Numbered from the stretch's first letter, positions 18,962 to 29,529 are shown. The stretch is DNA of 64,000 bases from Oculatella sp. LEGE 06141 (GCF_015207605.1 NZ_JADEWO010000017.1:59317-123316), one strand, 5' to 3'. Notes: generated by a model from the letters alone, not told the origin. Numbers and translations are program-made.

Positions 18962-19810
18962 GTGGACTTACAGCAAATCTTTAAAACTGCTAATCCGGTT
19001 ATTGGTGTCGTTCACTTGCTGCCTCTACCCACTTCTCCACGTTGGGGAGGGAGTTTGAAACTAGTCATTGACAGAGCTGAGCAAGAAGCAACGGCTTTGG
19101 CAGCAGGAGGTGTCAACGGCATTATTGTTGAAAATTTTTTTGATGCCCCCTTTGCCAAAGATTCGGTTGATCCTGCCGTGGTTAGCGCCATGAGCCTAGT
19201 GGTGCAGCGCTTGATGCAGATGGTGACCCTGCCAGTGGGGATCAACGTCCTGCGGAACGATGCACAGAGCGCAATGGCGATCGCCACCTGTGTTCAGGCT
19301 CACTTTATTCGGGTAAACGTTTTGACTGGCGTAATGGCAACCGATCAGGGATTGATTGAAGGGCAGGCTCACCAACTGCTTCGCTATCGTCGCGAGTTAG
19401 GAAGTGATGTCAAGATCCTGGCAGATGTCTTGGTCAAGCACGCGCGTCCGCTTGGCTCTCCTAATCTGACCACCGCCGTTCAGGAAACCATTGAGCGGGG
19501 GCTGGCAGATGGAGTGATTTTATCGGGTTGGTCAACGGGTAGCCCACCCAGTTTGGAAGATCTAGAACTGGCCAGCGCCGCCGCAACTGGAACACCCGTT
19601 TTTATTGGGAGTGGCGCAAACTGGGAAAATATCCCGCGTTTAATCCAGGCTGCTGATGGTGTAATTGTTTCCAGTTCTCTGAAGCGTCGAGGCCGAATCG
19701 ATCAGCCAATTGATCCGATTCGAGTTAGCCAGTTTGTAGAAGCTATGCAGCGCAGCCTTACCGCAAAATCTCAGGCTGAACCGGTTCAATCAGTGCCGGT
19801 GCCGTCATAA
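18962..19810 (+). CDS. btpA: photosystem I biogenesis protein BtpA
   Basis: 282 residues. A TIM-barrel-like protein of the BtpA/SgcQ family. In Synechocystis it is a peripheral thylakoid protein needed to stabilise the PsaA/PsaB reaction-centre proteins. Visible features are the N-terminal PVIGVVHLLPLPTSPRWGGS, then GGVNGIIVENFFDAPF, GINVLRNDA, FIRVNVLTGVMATDQG and a final IGSGANWENIPRLIQAADG. The start is a GTG; no ATG lies nearby in frame. The last 20 residues are a loose Pro/Ser tail. Single-gene transcription unit. Confidence 0.93.
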   Translation: MDLQQIFKTANPVIGVVHLLPLPTSPRWGGSLKLVIDRAEQEATALAAGGVNGIIVENFFDAPFAKDSVDPAVVSAMSLVVQRLMQMVTLPVGINVLRNDAQSAMAIATCVQAHFIRVNVLTGVMATDQGLIEGQAHQLLRYRRELGSDVKILADVLVKHARPLGSPNLTTAVQETIERGLADGVILSGWSTGSPPSLEDLELASAAATGTPVFIGSGANWENIPRLIQAADGVIVSSSLKRRGRIDQPIDPIRVSQFVEAMQRSLTAKSQAEPVQSVPVPS

Positions 19811-19970
19811 ATTTTCAATTAGCAGGGAATACTTTATCGTAGTAGCGGGTAGGAACTGAACCAAACCTCAGCTAAATAAATTTAAAGATTCGGCAACCCC
19901 AGCCGGAAGGCATGAGTCAAAATAGGTTGAACCTAACCTGTTGTGTGAAGCAATCTTGAAGAGAAATCGT

Positions 19971-20921
19971 ATGAGCAGCCGTCGCCGTCAAACCCCTTGG
20001 ATGCATCGTTGGTCTCGGCAAATTATTGGGGCGATCGCCATACTTGGAGCCATCAACACGGGCTACATCACCTTGACCAAGTTATTCGGTGGTGAAACAG
20101 CTTGTCCTGCGGGCGGCTGTGAACAAGTATTGTCCAGCCCGTATGCTTATGTACTCGGCTTGCCTCTCGCGCTGTTTGGATTACTGGCCTATCTGGGCAT
20201 GGCCGTGTTTGCTCTGGCTCCACTGGCTGTTAATCCTGATAACAACAAGCCTTTGCGTACCGAGCTAGAAAATTGGACATGGCTGCTGTTGTTCATCGGC
20301 TCAACGGCCATGATGGTCTTCAGTGGCTATTTGATGTACATCATGGCCACGCAGTTTGTTGCCGTCTACGGCGCTTCAGGTATTTGCTACTATTGTCTGG
20401 CCTCAGCTCTCTTTGCCACCGCTCTGTTTGTTGTCACTGTGCTGGGTCGCACGTGGGATGACGTGGGGCAACTCTTCTTTACAGGAATTATCGTCAGCGT
20501 TGTCATTTTGGTAGGCACGCTGGGCGTTTATGCAAACGTCAACTCGCCCAATCAACCCGGAAGCACCAGTGCAGGGCAGGTTGGCCCCCCAATTACGACA
20601 ACGTCTGGGCAGGCGGAAGTAGCGCTAGCCCAACACCTTCGCGATATTGATGCCAAAATGTATGGTGCTTTCTGGTGCCCTCACTGCCACGATCAAAAGC
20701 AGCTTTTTGGGCAGCAAGCGGCTCGACTGATTAATTACATTGAGTGCGATCCCAACGGACAAAATTCTCAGACTTCGCTTTGTCAGGCCAACGCAGAGAA
20801 TGTCACGGGTTATCCCACCTGGGAAGTTAATGGGCAGTTCTACGCTGGAACCCAGACGTTAGACCAACTGGCCGATTATTCTGGCTATCAAGGGCCGCGC
20901 GGATTTAGCAACACGCTCTAA
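19971..20921 (+). CDS. VKOR-thioredoxin fusion, thiol-oxidising membrane protein
   Basis: 316 residues from the ATG at 19971; a TTG 30 bp upstream in frame is less likely. The VKOR domain (about 15-190) has four to five transmembrane helices, loop cysteines C45 and C50 (TACPAGGCEQ) and the active-site CxxC C139-C142 (GICYYCLAS). A thioredoxin-like domain follows with C236/C239 in FWCPHCHDQ and further cysteines C259 and C271. The fused enzyme forms disulfides in lumen/periplasmic proteins and passes electrons to quinone, replacing DsbA-DsbB; in Synechocystis and plants the homologue (LTO1 in plants) is needed for photosystem assembly. No neighbouring partner is apparent. Confidence 0.94.
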   Translation: MSSRRRQTPWMHRWSRQIIGAIAILGAINTGYITLTKLFGGETACPAGGCEQVLSSPYAYVLGLPLALFGLLAYLGMAVFALAPLAVNPDNNKPLRTELENWTWLLLFIGSTAMMVFSGYLMYIMATQFVAVYGASGICYYCLASALFATALFVVTVLGRTWDDVGQLFFTGIIVSVVILVGTLGVYANVNSPNQPGSTSAGQVGPPITTTSGQAEVALAQHLRDIDAKMYGAFWCPHCHDQKQLFGQQAARLINYIECDPNGQNSQTSLCQANAENVTGYPTWEVNGQFYAGTQTLDQLADYSGYQGPRGFSNTL

Positions 20922-21495
20922 GCCGTTAGTTAAGAGCCGATTAAAACAGGGGACAGCGCCTGCTCCTCCAGCACGATCTGCGGTGTTTATTCATCCAGGT
21001 AACACTGGGTTGGCTAGCCAACTTAGTGTGTTGCCGGGATACCTCGATCGCCGAGCTAGATGACCTGATTCAATCGTGAGGGCAGGAATAGGGGAGTATC
21101 ACACCCTATTGGCGATCGCCGCTCAAATGACAGGCCACTGCTTCTCCACGACATGAATAGAATGCGCGTATAATTTAAACCTTAACTGCATCACTCTCAG
21201 TACTGACTTAAGGTAGGACAAGGTCATCGCCAATCAGAATTTGATGTGTTCAACCTGTACTCTGAACTCTTGGCACTCCACTCCCCGCAGAGATAGCAGC
21301 ATCTCTTCAAAAATTTGCTCATTCTCTGCTCAATGATCTCCTGCTCAGTTGGTTTGTCAGTTCGACTCTTCCAAGGTGCATCTTCCAACATATTCAATGG
21401 GTTACCCCAGCAAAGTCACCTCAGCAACGTAGTTGAGCTGAAGTGGCTCTAATGGTGGTGCATAACCTTTACTCTTCAAAAGGTCTAGACGGGCT
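20922..21495. other. 574-bp intergenic region before the GGDEF gene
   Basis: No convincing gene, tRNA or repeat. The frames are broken on both strands; an 82-codon minus-strand frame overlaps the start of the following gene and is judged spurious. The region may hold a decayed gene, but no protein family could be read from it. Confidence 0.4.
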
Positions 21496-23199
21496 ATGGA
21501 ACTGTCTTGGAAGCGTATGTATCCTTGGATTAAAGCAACAGAGAGCAATTTAAGCTTGACGGATACGCTGTTCAGACAGACCGTCCAGATGATTGCGTTA
21601 ATGTATGGAGCAAACTGCTCACTCTGGGTAGGGCTGGAGAACGGCACTCTAGAGTCTGTGGAAGTTTATGCAACGGCAGGAGCAGAAAAGCACCTTAGAG
21701 CCGCAGAACCAGATGCACTGGAGCTTGCAGATGAGTATCCGTTACCAGAACTATCTCACCCCATTGCCGTCCAGAAGTCTCGTCCGGCAAGGGTGCCAGG
21801 ATGGCTGCAAGAGCAGTGGCACACGCCTCATCTCGTCCAACTGGATACTGGCGAGCTGATCGTCCCTGTTCTTAGCAACCTCCAGACCGACCTAAATCAT
21901 CTTCAGCACCCTATTGCTTTACAGGGTTCTCTGCAATTTGTGCTGATATTGCATCGGGCTGCGCCACTAGCACCAGTGAACAATGTTGCGCGATCGCTCC
22001 AGTCCCTTGCTCATATTGCGCCTCAGTTTGCTGAACACCGAATTCAAGGCTGGAGCAACGAAGAACTGGAATCAATTGCTATCCTCTGTCACCAGTTTGG
22101 CTTAGCCTACAGCGCCTTGTACTGGCGGCAACAGTTTGAACGGTCCCGGCAGAGGGCTGCACTGGTTGGGCGCATTATTCATCTATTAAATTCCAGCCTG
22201 AACCCAGATGAAATTGTCAGGCGTATTGTTGCAGAACTGGGGTTGGGCTTTCAGTGCGATCGCGCTGTTTTGGTGGATCTGCGCGATCAGCATGTCAACG
22301 TTTTAGCGCTGTGGGAGCAACCCGAAACCTCTCTACACTCTCTGAATAAGGCACAGGCCGATATTACGGTATGGCAAACGGTACTTGATCTGTTTCTTCA
22401 GGGTGGAGCGTCCCATTTGCAGGTGATCTCAACAGATGCTGATACCGATCCGTTACAGGGGTGGCTGGGGCATCTGGGTGCAAAATCAGCGCTGATGGTA
22501 CCGCTCTCGGTGCAGGAAGAGTTTTTTGGGGTGGTGTGCTTGCTCTCCTACAACCAGCAACGCGTTTACGAACTGGATGATTTGCAAACGGTGAGACAAG
22601 TAGCCAACCAGGCAGCGATCGCCCTGACCAACGCGCAGCACTATCAAACGCTCTGGCATAAGCAGGAAGCGCTCAGGCTACAAAACAATTCGCTACAGTT
22701 AGAAATTATTCGAGACGAGCTAACTCAGCTAATGAATCGGCGATCGCTGGAGCGAGAACTAGAGCAACTGAGCACCAAAGCCGTCTGGGCGATTCAAACC
22801 CCGTTTAGCGTCATTGTGTGTGATATCGACTACTTTAAGCTGGTGAACGATACTTACGGGCATCTGATTGGGGATGAAGTATTGCAAGATTTAGCCCATC
22901 GCCTACAGAAACAACTGCGCCGGGAAACTCCGGCCTACCGCTATGGCGGTGAGGAGTTTGTGGTCATTTTGGCAGAAACAGCCTTGACGAAAGCGGTAGA
23001 CGTAGCCGAACGGCTGCGGCAAGCGATTCGAGCCACACCAATGGTGACGAATGCAGGCGCTCTCGACGTGACCGCTAGTTTTGGAGTAGCGCAACAAAGC
23101 TCAATGTGTGATCAACACGCCTGGGATGTGCTGCATCGGGCTGACAAAGCCCTGTACGACGCAAAACGACAGGGGCGCGATCGCGTCATTGCCCTCTAG
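21496..23199 (+). CDS. GAF-GGDEF diguanylate cyclase
   Basis: 567 residues, no membrane segments. An N-terminal GAF-like region (about 20-180, starting LTDTLFRQTVQMIALMYGA), a second GAF domain (about 230-390, LIHLLNSSLNPDEIVRRI and VRQVANQAAIALTNA) and a GGDEF domain at about 410-565. The active site reads RYGGEEF with the metal/substrate motif CDIDYFKLVNDTYGH, so c-di-GMP synthesis from two GTP is expected. The product-inhibition I-site five residues before GGEEF should be RxxD but is RRET, so feedback inhibition is probably lost. No chromophore-binding Cys of phytochrome type is obvious in either GAF. The ATG start has only a weak ribosome site. Confidence 0.9.
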   Translation: MELSWKRMYPWIKATESNLSLTDTLFRQTVQMIALMYGANCSLWVGLENGTLESVEVYATAGAEKHLRAAEPDALELADEYPLPELSHPIAVQKSRPARVPGWLQEQWHTPHLVQLDTGELIVPVLSNLQTDLNHLQHPIALQGSLQFVLILHRAAPLAPVNNVARSLQSLAHIAPQFAEHRIQGWSNEELESIAILCHQFGLAYSALYWRQQFERSRQRAALVGRIIHLLNSSLNPDEIVRRIVAELGLGFQCDRAVLVDLRDQHVNVLALWEQPETSLHSLNKAQADITVWQTVLDLFLQGGASHLQVISTDADTDPLQGWLGHLGAKSALMVPLSVQEEFFGVVCLLSYNQQRVYELDDLQTVRQVANQAAIALTNAQHYQTLWHKQEALRLQNNSLQLEIIRDELTQLMNRRSLERELEQLSTKAVWAIQTPFSVIVCDIDYFKLVNDTYGHLIGDEVLQDLAHRLQKQLRRETPAYRYGGEEFVVILAETALTKAVDVAERLRQAIRATPMVTNAGALDVTASFGVAQQSSMCDQHAWDVLHRADKALYDAKRQGRDRVIAL

Positions 23200-23452
23200 C
23201 TGGACGGCACGCATCAGGAAATCACGTCCTCACTCAGAGTTATATTTTTGATTCAACCGTGTAGTGCAAAGTTTTGGCATGGAAGCGCCAGAAAGTTTGT
23301 CAACCAGGCCACTGAAAGGCTATAACTTCTGGCAAACTGAGGATTTACAGACCGCATTCATGGCCTGTAAAGTACTGAGTTGCTTTCAGGTTATTTGCGT
23401 TTGTCACTTACCCAAAAGAGCAGCGTCACGGTTTCATTGAGGCAAAGTTTGT

Positions 23453-24919
23453 ATGGCAGTTCACCTTTCACCCGCAATGTTTGCTGCTAAGCCAATTACG
23501 TTTGGCACAGATGGTTGGCGGGGTCTCATTGCCGCCGATTTCACCTTCGAGCGGCTAACCCGAGTTGCGCCCCTGGCGGCGTTAGCGTTGGAGCAAACCT
23601 TCGGTTCTACTACCGGCAGCCGAACCGTCATCATCGGATACGATCGCCGTTTTCTCTCTCCAGAATTTGCTGGCGCTACCGCAGAAGCGGTCAAAGCCGC
23701 CGGATTTGATGTTTTGCTGTCTGAGGGCTACGCGCCAACGCCCGCCTTTAGCTGGGCGGCAAAGCAGCAGAACGCCCTGGGTGCCTTGGTGATTACTGCC
23801 AGCCACAACCCTGGAGCCTATTCTGGCTTGAAGGTTAAAGGCGCATTTGGTGGTTCGGTTTCCCCCGAAGTGACCCAGAAAATTGAAGCGATGCTAGAAC
23901 GAAATGAATCCTGTTCATCCAGTTCTCCGGGCACGCTCAACACCTTTGATCCCTGGCAGAGCTATTGTGAAGGGCTACAGGCCAAAGTGGATATTTCACA
24001 ACTGCAAGGCGCGATCGCCCAGGGCAAACTAACCGTGTTTGTAGATGTAATGCATGGTGCGGCCGCCAGCGGATTAGAGCGGCTGTTGGGCATTCCCGTC
24101 CGGGAACTGAACAGTAACCGCGATCCACTGTTTGAAGACGGTGCCCCCGAACCCCTACCGCGCTACTTAAACAAGCTGTTCGAGCAAATTAAGGCGTATC
24201 GACTCGAAAACCCGGATGGCCTGGCGGTTGGCTTAGTATTTGACGGAGACAGCGATCGGATTGCCGCCGTAGACGGACAGGGCAACTTCCTCAGTTCTCA
24301 AGTGTTAATTCCGGTGTTGCTGGAACATCTGGCGATACGGCGCGGCTTCACTGGAGAAGTCGTCAAGACTATTAGCGGTTCAAACTTAATTCCACGGGTT
24401 GCCAAGCTCCTCAATTTGCCGCTGCACGAAACACCGATTGGCTATAAATATATTGCCGATCGCATGTTGAGTACGCCAGTCCTCTTAGGGGGTGAAGAAT
24501 CGGGCGGCATTGGCTACGGCAACCATATTCCAGAACGGGATGCGCTGCTATCTGCCCTGTATGTGCTGGAAGCGATCGTTCAGTCGGGAATGGATTTAAG
24601 CGATTTGTACCAGCAGTTGCAGGAAAAAACAGACTTTTCTTCCGCTTACGACCGGATTGATTTACCCCTTGCCAGCATGGAGGTGCGATCGCGCCTGCTA
24701 GAGCAGCTTCAATCGCAACCGCCCCAGGAAGTAGCAGGACAAGCCGTGGTCGATTGCCTTGCCATCGACGGCTATAAATTTCAACTGGCCGATCAAAGCT
24801 GGCTCCTAATTCGCTTTAGCGGGACAGAACCTGTGCTGCGCCTGTATTCTGAAGCAAATTCTCCAGAACGAGTCCAACAAAATCTAACTTGGGCAAAAGA
24901 TTGGGCAAACTCAATTTAA
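23453..24919 (+). CDS. phosphoglucomutase/phosphomannomutase family protein
   Basis: 488 residues, alpha-D-phosphohexomutase superfamily. The four active-site loops are present: phosphoserine loop TASHNPGAYSG (Ser at about 117), metal loop DGDSDRIA, sugar-binding GGEESGGIGYG, and phosphate-binding RFSGTEPVLRLY. The N-terminus FGTDGWRGLIAADFTFERL is typical of a cyanobacterial subgroup. It interconverts hexose 1- and 6-phosphates, feeding glycogen or nucleotide-sugar synthesis; whether glucose or mannose is preferred cannot be read from the sequence. It is followed by a strong terminator. Confidence 0.92.
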   Translation: MAVHLSPAMFAAKPITFGTDGWRGLIAADFTFERLTRVAPLAALALEQTFGSTTGSRTVIIGYDRRFLSPEFAGATAEAVKAAGFDVLLSEGYAPTPAFSWAAKQQNALGALVITASHNPGAYSGLKVKGAFGGSVSPEVTQKIEAMLERNESCSSSSPGTLNTFDPWQSYCEGLQAKVDISQLQGAIAQGKLTVFVDVMHGAAASGLERLLGIPVRELNSNRDPLFEDGAPEPLPRYLNKLFEQIKAYRLENPDGLAVGLVFDGDSDRIAAVDGQGNFLSSQVLIPVLLEHLAIRRGFTGEVVKTISGSNLIPRVAKLLNLPLHETPIGYKYIADRMLSTPVLLGGEESGGIGYGNHIPERDALLSALYVLEAIVQSGMDLSDLYQQLQEKTDFSSAYDRIDLPLASMEVRSRLLEQLQSQPPQEVAGQAVVDCLAIDGYKFQLADQSWLLIRFSGTEPVLRLYSEANSPERVQQNLTWAKDWANSI

Positions 24920-24942
24920 GTCAGCGCTGAATAGTCGTTACT

Positions 24943-24977
24943 AGACGAGAGCAGCACACTCTCGTCTTTGTTGTTTA
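24943..24977 (+). terminator. intrinsic terminator after the phosphohexomutase gene
   Basis: AGACGAGAG at 24943-24951 pairs perfectly with CTCTCGTCT at 24959-24967, followed by TTGTTGTTTA. Confidence 0.85.
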
Positions 24978-24999
24978 ACCTTACTTTTTCCATTCACTA

Positions 25000-25584
25000 A
25001 TGGTTACTCTGATTGTTGCAACGAGCAACCCCGGTAAGCTCAAGGAAATGCAAGCCTATCTCACCGATTCCAGTTTGAACTGGGAACTAGCATTAAAGCC
25101 AGATTCTCTAGAAATTGAGGAAACCGGAACCACCTTTCTAGATAATGCTCGTCTGAAAGCGTCGCAAGTCGCGCAGGCTATGAATCAATGGGCGATCGCC
25201 GATGATTCTGGTTTGGCTGTGGATGCCCTGGGCGGCGCACCCGGCGTTTACTCTGCCCGCTATGGCAAAACCGACCGCGAACGCATCGAACGCTTACTGT
25301 TTGAGTTAGGCAACGAACCGAATCGGCAGGCTCAGTTTGTGTGCGCCATTGCGATCGCCCGTCCCGATGGCAAGATTATGCTAGAAACAGAAGGTATTTG
25401 CCCCGGTGAAGTGCTGGACACACCGCGAGGCAGGGGAGGGTTTGGCTACGACCCGGTGTTTTATGTGCCCGATCAACAAATGACGTTTGCCGAAATGCCT
25501 CCCGAAACAAAGCACGCGGTTAGCCATCGAGGGCGGGCATTTCAAATTTTACTGCCTCAGCTCAAATCATTAGCCGCTGATTGA
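25000..25584 (+). CDS. rdgB: dITP/XTP pyrophosphatase (RdgB/HAM1)
   Basis: 194 residues, normal for the family. It hydrolyses non-canonical purine triphosphates (dITP, ITP, XTP) to monophosphates, keeping the nucleotide pool clean. Signatures: N-terminal IVATSNPGKLKEM, WAIADDSGLAVDALGGAPG with the catalytic/metal Asp residues, GRGGFGYDPVFYVP, and KHAVSHRGRAF near the end. The gene lies 15 bp beyond the upstream terminator, converges with glnB and is separated from it by a palindromic repeat. Confidence 0.96.
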   Translation: MVTLIVATSNPGKLKEMQAYLTDSSLNWELALKPDSLEIEETGTTFLDNARLKASQVAQAMNQWAIADDSGLAVDALGGAPGVYSARYGKTDRERIERLLFELGNEPNRQAQFVCAIAIARPDGKIMLETEGICPGEVLDTPRGRGGFGYDPVFYVPDQQMTFAEMPPETKHAVSHRGRAFQILLPQLKSLAAD

Positions 25585-25696
25585 TCCCCAGTTCCCATCT
25601 CTGAGCATAGATTCAAGCCTACTCGACCTTGCTCTTGCGGCAATACTTGGCGGCAATACTTGGCGGCAACAGTTGGTTGGGTTCAACCTAGACCCC

Positions 25697-25725
25697 GTAG
25701 GGACATTGCGCTGCAATGCCCCTAC
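25697..25725. repeat. palindromic hairpin repeat between rdgB and glnB
   Basis: A 29-bp near-perfect palindrome: GTAGGG-A-CATTGC, loop GCT, GCAATG-C-CCCTAC, with a single A-C mismatch. It resembles the GTAGGGGCATTGCAATGCCC type of intergenic palindrome familiar in cyanobacteria. Between convergent genes it could also act as a bidirectional terminator. A short GGCGGCAATACTT duplication lies just upstream (25635-25670). Confidence 0.7.
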
Positions 25726-25839
25726 CGTGTAGCGCATCCAATCGACCGCCTTGGGGCAAGCGAGCCAGGCCGCAGCATCGTTCCAGTCGCCCGTGTAGAG
25801 TCTTAGCCGTGACGCAATGATGAAGCTGCGTGCGGCACG

Positions 25840-26637
<798 letters not shown>

Positions 26638-28146
26638 ATGGAGGGACGGAAGCCAAGTGGGATGAAACGAGTCAACTCGACCCTGAACCGGGTTCGTCGA
26701 TGGTGGCGAAGGGGGATCGATCCGTCTTCGTTACAGCTTCGCCTGTCCTTAGGGGTGGCAGTGGTGTTTTTAGCAGGGGTGAGTGGAATTGGCCTTTGGA
26801 CAACATGGGATATGCGGCAAATGCTGGTGGTTAAGCATGAAAAGCATTTGTCGTTTGTTGCCGATCGCTTGGCGGAAGAGATCGAGCAAACCGCTCTAGC
26901 CAATTTTCCGGACGCATCGTTACAACCCATTGTCGATCGCTGGTCTTCCCCAACCTTGTGGATTTGGGTCAAGCAGTCAACGGGGGAAATGGCGGCCTAC
27001 TCTAGTGCGATCGCGCCATCATCTGACCCGGCCAGCCTGCCCGCCACTTCACAGATGTCGGTTATTCCCAAAATTTACCAGGTGAATGACCAGTACTGGG
27101 TCGTTTGTAAGCGCGATTTGCAAGCGAACGGGCAAACGTTGGGACGCTCGATCCTAGCGCTCAATATTACCCACGATTACACCGTTCTATCGACCCTGAT
27201 CCGCAGCCTCAACCTGGCGATCGCGCTAGCGATCTTTGCCGTACTAGTTGTCATTGTGCCGTTTGTCTGGCGATTACTGTATCCTTTGCGTCAGGCGGGT
27301 CAACTTGCCGGAACAGCAACCAGAGACGGCACCGATTTGAGATATTTTGACCCTACCCGCTATCCAAGCGAGGTGAAGGAATTAGTGCAAACATGCAGCC
27401 ATCTCTCCGATCGCCTGTGGGAAACCGGACAGATGCAGCGCGAATTTACTAACAACATCTCCCACGAATTGCGAACCTCTCTTAGCGTGGTGTATGGCTA
27501 CCTGCAAAGCACACTGCGGCGTGGTTCTAACCTATCTACGCCTCAGAAAGAATGCTTGGGCATTGCGGTATCAGAAATTGAGCAAACCATTCAACTCTTG
27601 CAAGATTTGCTTAACCTCGCCAGAACAGACAGCGGCTCAATTCCCTTCAGCGTAGAGCCGTTAATTCTTAACGAGGTGGTGGCCGAGACCATGAACGCCG
27701 TTGAGCAATTGGAGCATCGAGTCGTGCAATTGGACGGGCAATCTGCTCCTATTACAGTGATGGCCGATCGCACCCACCTTGCTCAAGCGTTAGTGAATCT
27801 GCTGGACAATGCGGCTCGATTTTCTGCGGCGGAGCAGCCAATTACAGTAAAGCTTTACCAAACGGGAAACCAGGCGGCTATTCAAGTGTGCGATCGCGGC
27901 TGTGGCATTCCACCGTCTCAGCAAGTTCATATTTTTGAGCCGTTTTATCGGGTCGATCCATCGCGATCGCGCATCACAGGCGGTGTTGGACTGGGGCTGG
28001 CGATCGCCAAATCTCTGGTTAAAGGCATGGGAGGACAACTGACAGTGTGGTCAGAACCAGGCCAAGGTAGCATTTTTACTATAACGCTACCCGCTGCCCC
28101 CGCTAAACCGTTGCATCCCAAGGAGTCAGGATTTAAGCACCGCTAG
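26638..28146 (+). CDS. sensor histidine kinase (HAMP-like linker, HisKA, HATPase)
   Basis: 502 residues. Two membrane helices (about 38-58 and 190-210) bracket an extracytoplasmic sensor domain of about 130 residues. After a HAMP-like linker (PLRQAGQLAGTATR) come the H-box FTNNISHELRTSLSVV, N-box QALVNLLDNAARF, and G boxes VCDRGCGIPPSQ and GGVGLGLAIAKSLVKGMGG. The H-box has Ser where nearly all HisKA kinases have Pro (HELRTP), which may alter kinase/phosphatase balance. It lies 76 bp upstream of an OmpR-type regulator on the same strand, so the two form a two-component system. The input signal is unknown. Confidence 0.92.
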   Translation: MEGRKPSGMKRVNSTLNRVRRWWRRGIDPSSLQLRLSLGVAVVFLAGVSGIGLWTTWDMRQMLVVKHEKHLSFVADRLAEEIEQTALANFPDASLQPIVDRWSSPTLWIWVKQSTGEMAAYSSAIAPSSDPASLPATSQMSVIPKIYQVNDQYWVVCKRDLQANGQTLGRSILALNITHDYTVLSTLIRSLNLAIALAIFAVLVVIVPFVWRLLYPLRQAGQLAGTATRDGTDLRYFDPTRYPSEVKELVQTCSHLSDRLWETGQMQREFTNNISHELRTSLSVVYGYLQSTLRRGSNLSTPQKECLGIAVSEIEQTIQLLQDLLNLARTDSGSIPFSVEPLILNEVVAETMNAVEQLEHRVVQLDGQSAPITVMADRTHLAQALVNLLDNAARFSAAEQPITVKLYQTGNQAAIQVCDRGCGIPPSQQVHIFEPFYRVDPSRSRITGGVGLGLAIAKSLVKGMGGQLTVWSEPGQGSIFTITLPAAPAKPLHPKESGFKHR

Positions 28147-28222
28147 CCCTGCTGGTGCAACCCATCCCTCAAGACCGTTTGGCTGACTGATGCCTGTCCC
28201 CTCATCGCCTCAAGGAGGCACT

Positions 28223-28897
28223 ATGACTGCAAATATTTTATTAGTTGAGGATGAAGTGAAACTGGCTCGCTTTGTTGAGCTAGAGCTGAGCTATGAGGGA
28301 TATACCATTAGTGTGGCGCATGACGGCTTTAGCGGACTAACCATGGCTCGCGAGTCGCCACCAGATTTGGTGATTTTAGATTGGATGATGCCCGGTATGA
28401 CTGGCATCGAAGTCTGCCGCCGCTTGCGAGCCACAGGCAGTAAAACACCAATTATTTTACTAACGGCAAAGGATGAAGTGAGCGATCGCGTTACCGGGCT
28501 AGATGCTGGAGCCGATGACTATGTCGTCAAACCCTTCAGCATCGAAGAACTGCTAGCGCGGGTACGTGCCCATCTACGTCGCACTCAGGAAAGCGATCCA
28601 GACGTGCTGCACTTTGAAGACCTCAGCCTCAACCGCCGCACGCGTGAGATCGTGCGGGCAGGGCGATCGATTGAACTGACGGCAAAAGAGTTCGATCTGC
28701 TGGACTATCTGTTGAGCCATCCGCGCCAGGTGATTACCCGCGACCAAATTCTAGAGAAAGTTTGGGGGTACGACTTTATGGGCGACTCTAATATTATTGA
28801 AGTGTACGTTCGCTATCTGCGCCTTAAGCTGGAAGAGAACGGCGAAAAACGGGTGATTCAAACCGTACGCGGCGTTGGATATGTCTTGCGAGACTAG
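28223..28897 (+). CDS. response regulator, OmpR/PhoB family
   Basis: 224 residues from the ATG at 28223, which has a perfect AAGGAGG four bases upstream; the 11 extra codons of the longer frame are not used. Receiver domain residues 1-120: [11 protein letters not shown], phospho-acceptor in [25 protein letters not shown]. The winged-helix DNA-binding domain follows ([17 protein letters not shown], then VRYLRLKL and VRGVGYVL). Presumably phosphorylated by the kinase just upstream. Its regulon cannot be read from the window. Confidence 0.94.
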   Translation: MTANILLVEDEVKLARFVELELSYEGYTISVAHDGFSGLTMARESPPDLVILDWMMPGMTGIEVCRRLRATGSKTPIILLTAKDEVSDRVTGLDAGADDYVVKPFSIEELLARVRAHLRRTQESDPDVLHFEDLSLNRRTREIVRAGRSIELTAKEFDLLDYLLSHPRQVITRDQILEKVWGYDFMGDSNIIEVYVRYLRLKLEENGEKRVIQTVRGVGYVLRD

Positions 28898-28939
28898 AAA
28901 GCAAGACGTAGAATCAGTACAAACGTACCCTTTAACCTT

Positions 28940-29443
28940 ATGGTTCAATACACACTAACCCAAACCCCGGATGTCGTTTTGACAGTTCCCGGCAAAGATT
29001 CTCCTAAAGCTCGCGACAAGGCAATGGAGCAGCTCATTGAGCTGATGGATGCAGGCAAAGTACCAACCGACCTATCCGAAGGATTTAGCCCACAACAGTT
29101 TGTGGAAGTGACGGAGCAACCCGCACAAGCGGAGCCTGAAATTGACCCAGAAGATGCCATCTCTCAAGCTGTGCAAACGCTGAGCAACCTTGCCACGCTG
29201 AAAATAAAGGTGCAATCGTCTCGGGCAGAAGCGCTGCAAGTGCGCGATCAGGTAGACATGCTGTTTAGCGACGACGCCGTAAACGAGGACGAAATTACCA
29301 AACTAAAGGAAGGATTTAAAGTACTGAAAACCTTCGCTCAGGCAAATCTGCGGTATCGAGAAGCTCGTGCCAACGCCGAGCAAGCGCGAGCCATCCTGGA
29401 TCAGGCCATCGGTTCGGCAGGAGCGAAACCCACTCGCTCTTAA
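28940..29443 (+). CDS. conserved hypothetical protein, helical
   Basis: 167 residues, acidic, no membrane segment. The first 70 residues include LTVPGKDSPKARDKAMEQLIELMDAGKVP; the rest is predicted long helix rich in Ala/Gln/Arg (LKVLKTFAQANLRYREARANA is part), possibly a coiled coil. It lies 42 bp after the OmpR-type regulator and may be part of the same transcript, so a role connected with that two-component system is possible but unproven. I do not recognise a named family. Confidence 0.75.
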   Translation: MVQYTLTQTPDVVLTVPGKDSPKARDKAMEQLIELMDAGKVPTDLSEGFSPQQFVEVTEQPAQAEPEIDPEDAISQAVQTLSNLATLKIKVQSSRAEALQVRDQVDMLFSDDAVNEDEITKLKEGFKVLKTFAQANLRYREARANAEQARAILDQAIGSAGAKPTRS

Positions 29444-29529
29444 GTGGCACCAGAAGACTGGAACCGTCAATGACTGGAATCGTGAAGGGAATTGGCTTCC
29501 AGCACAATGTTGCGCCAAACGTCCATTCT

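Noticed and set aside
21402..21647. 82-codon minus frame at the start of the GGDEF gene
   Set aside because: Antisense to a well supported coding region.
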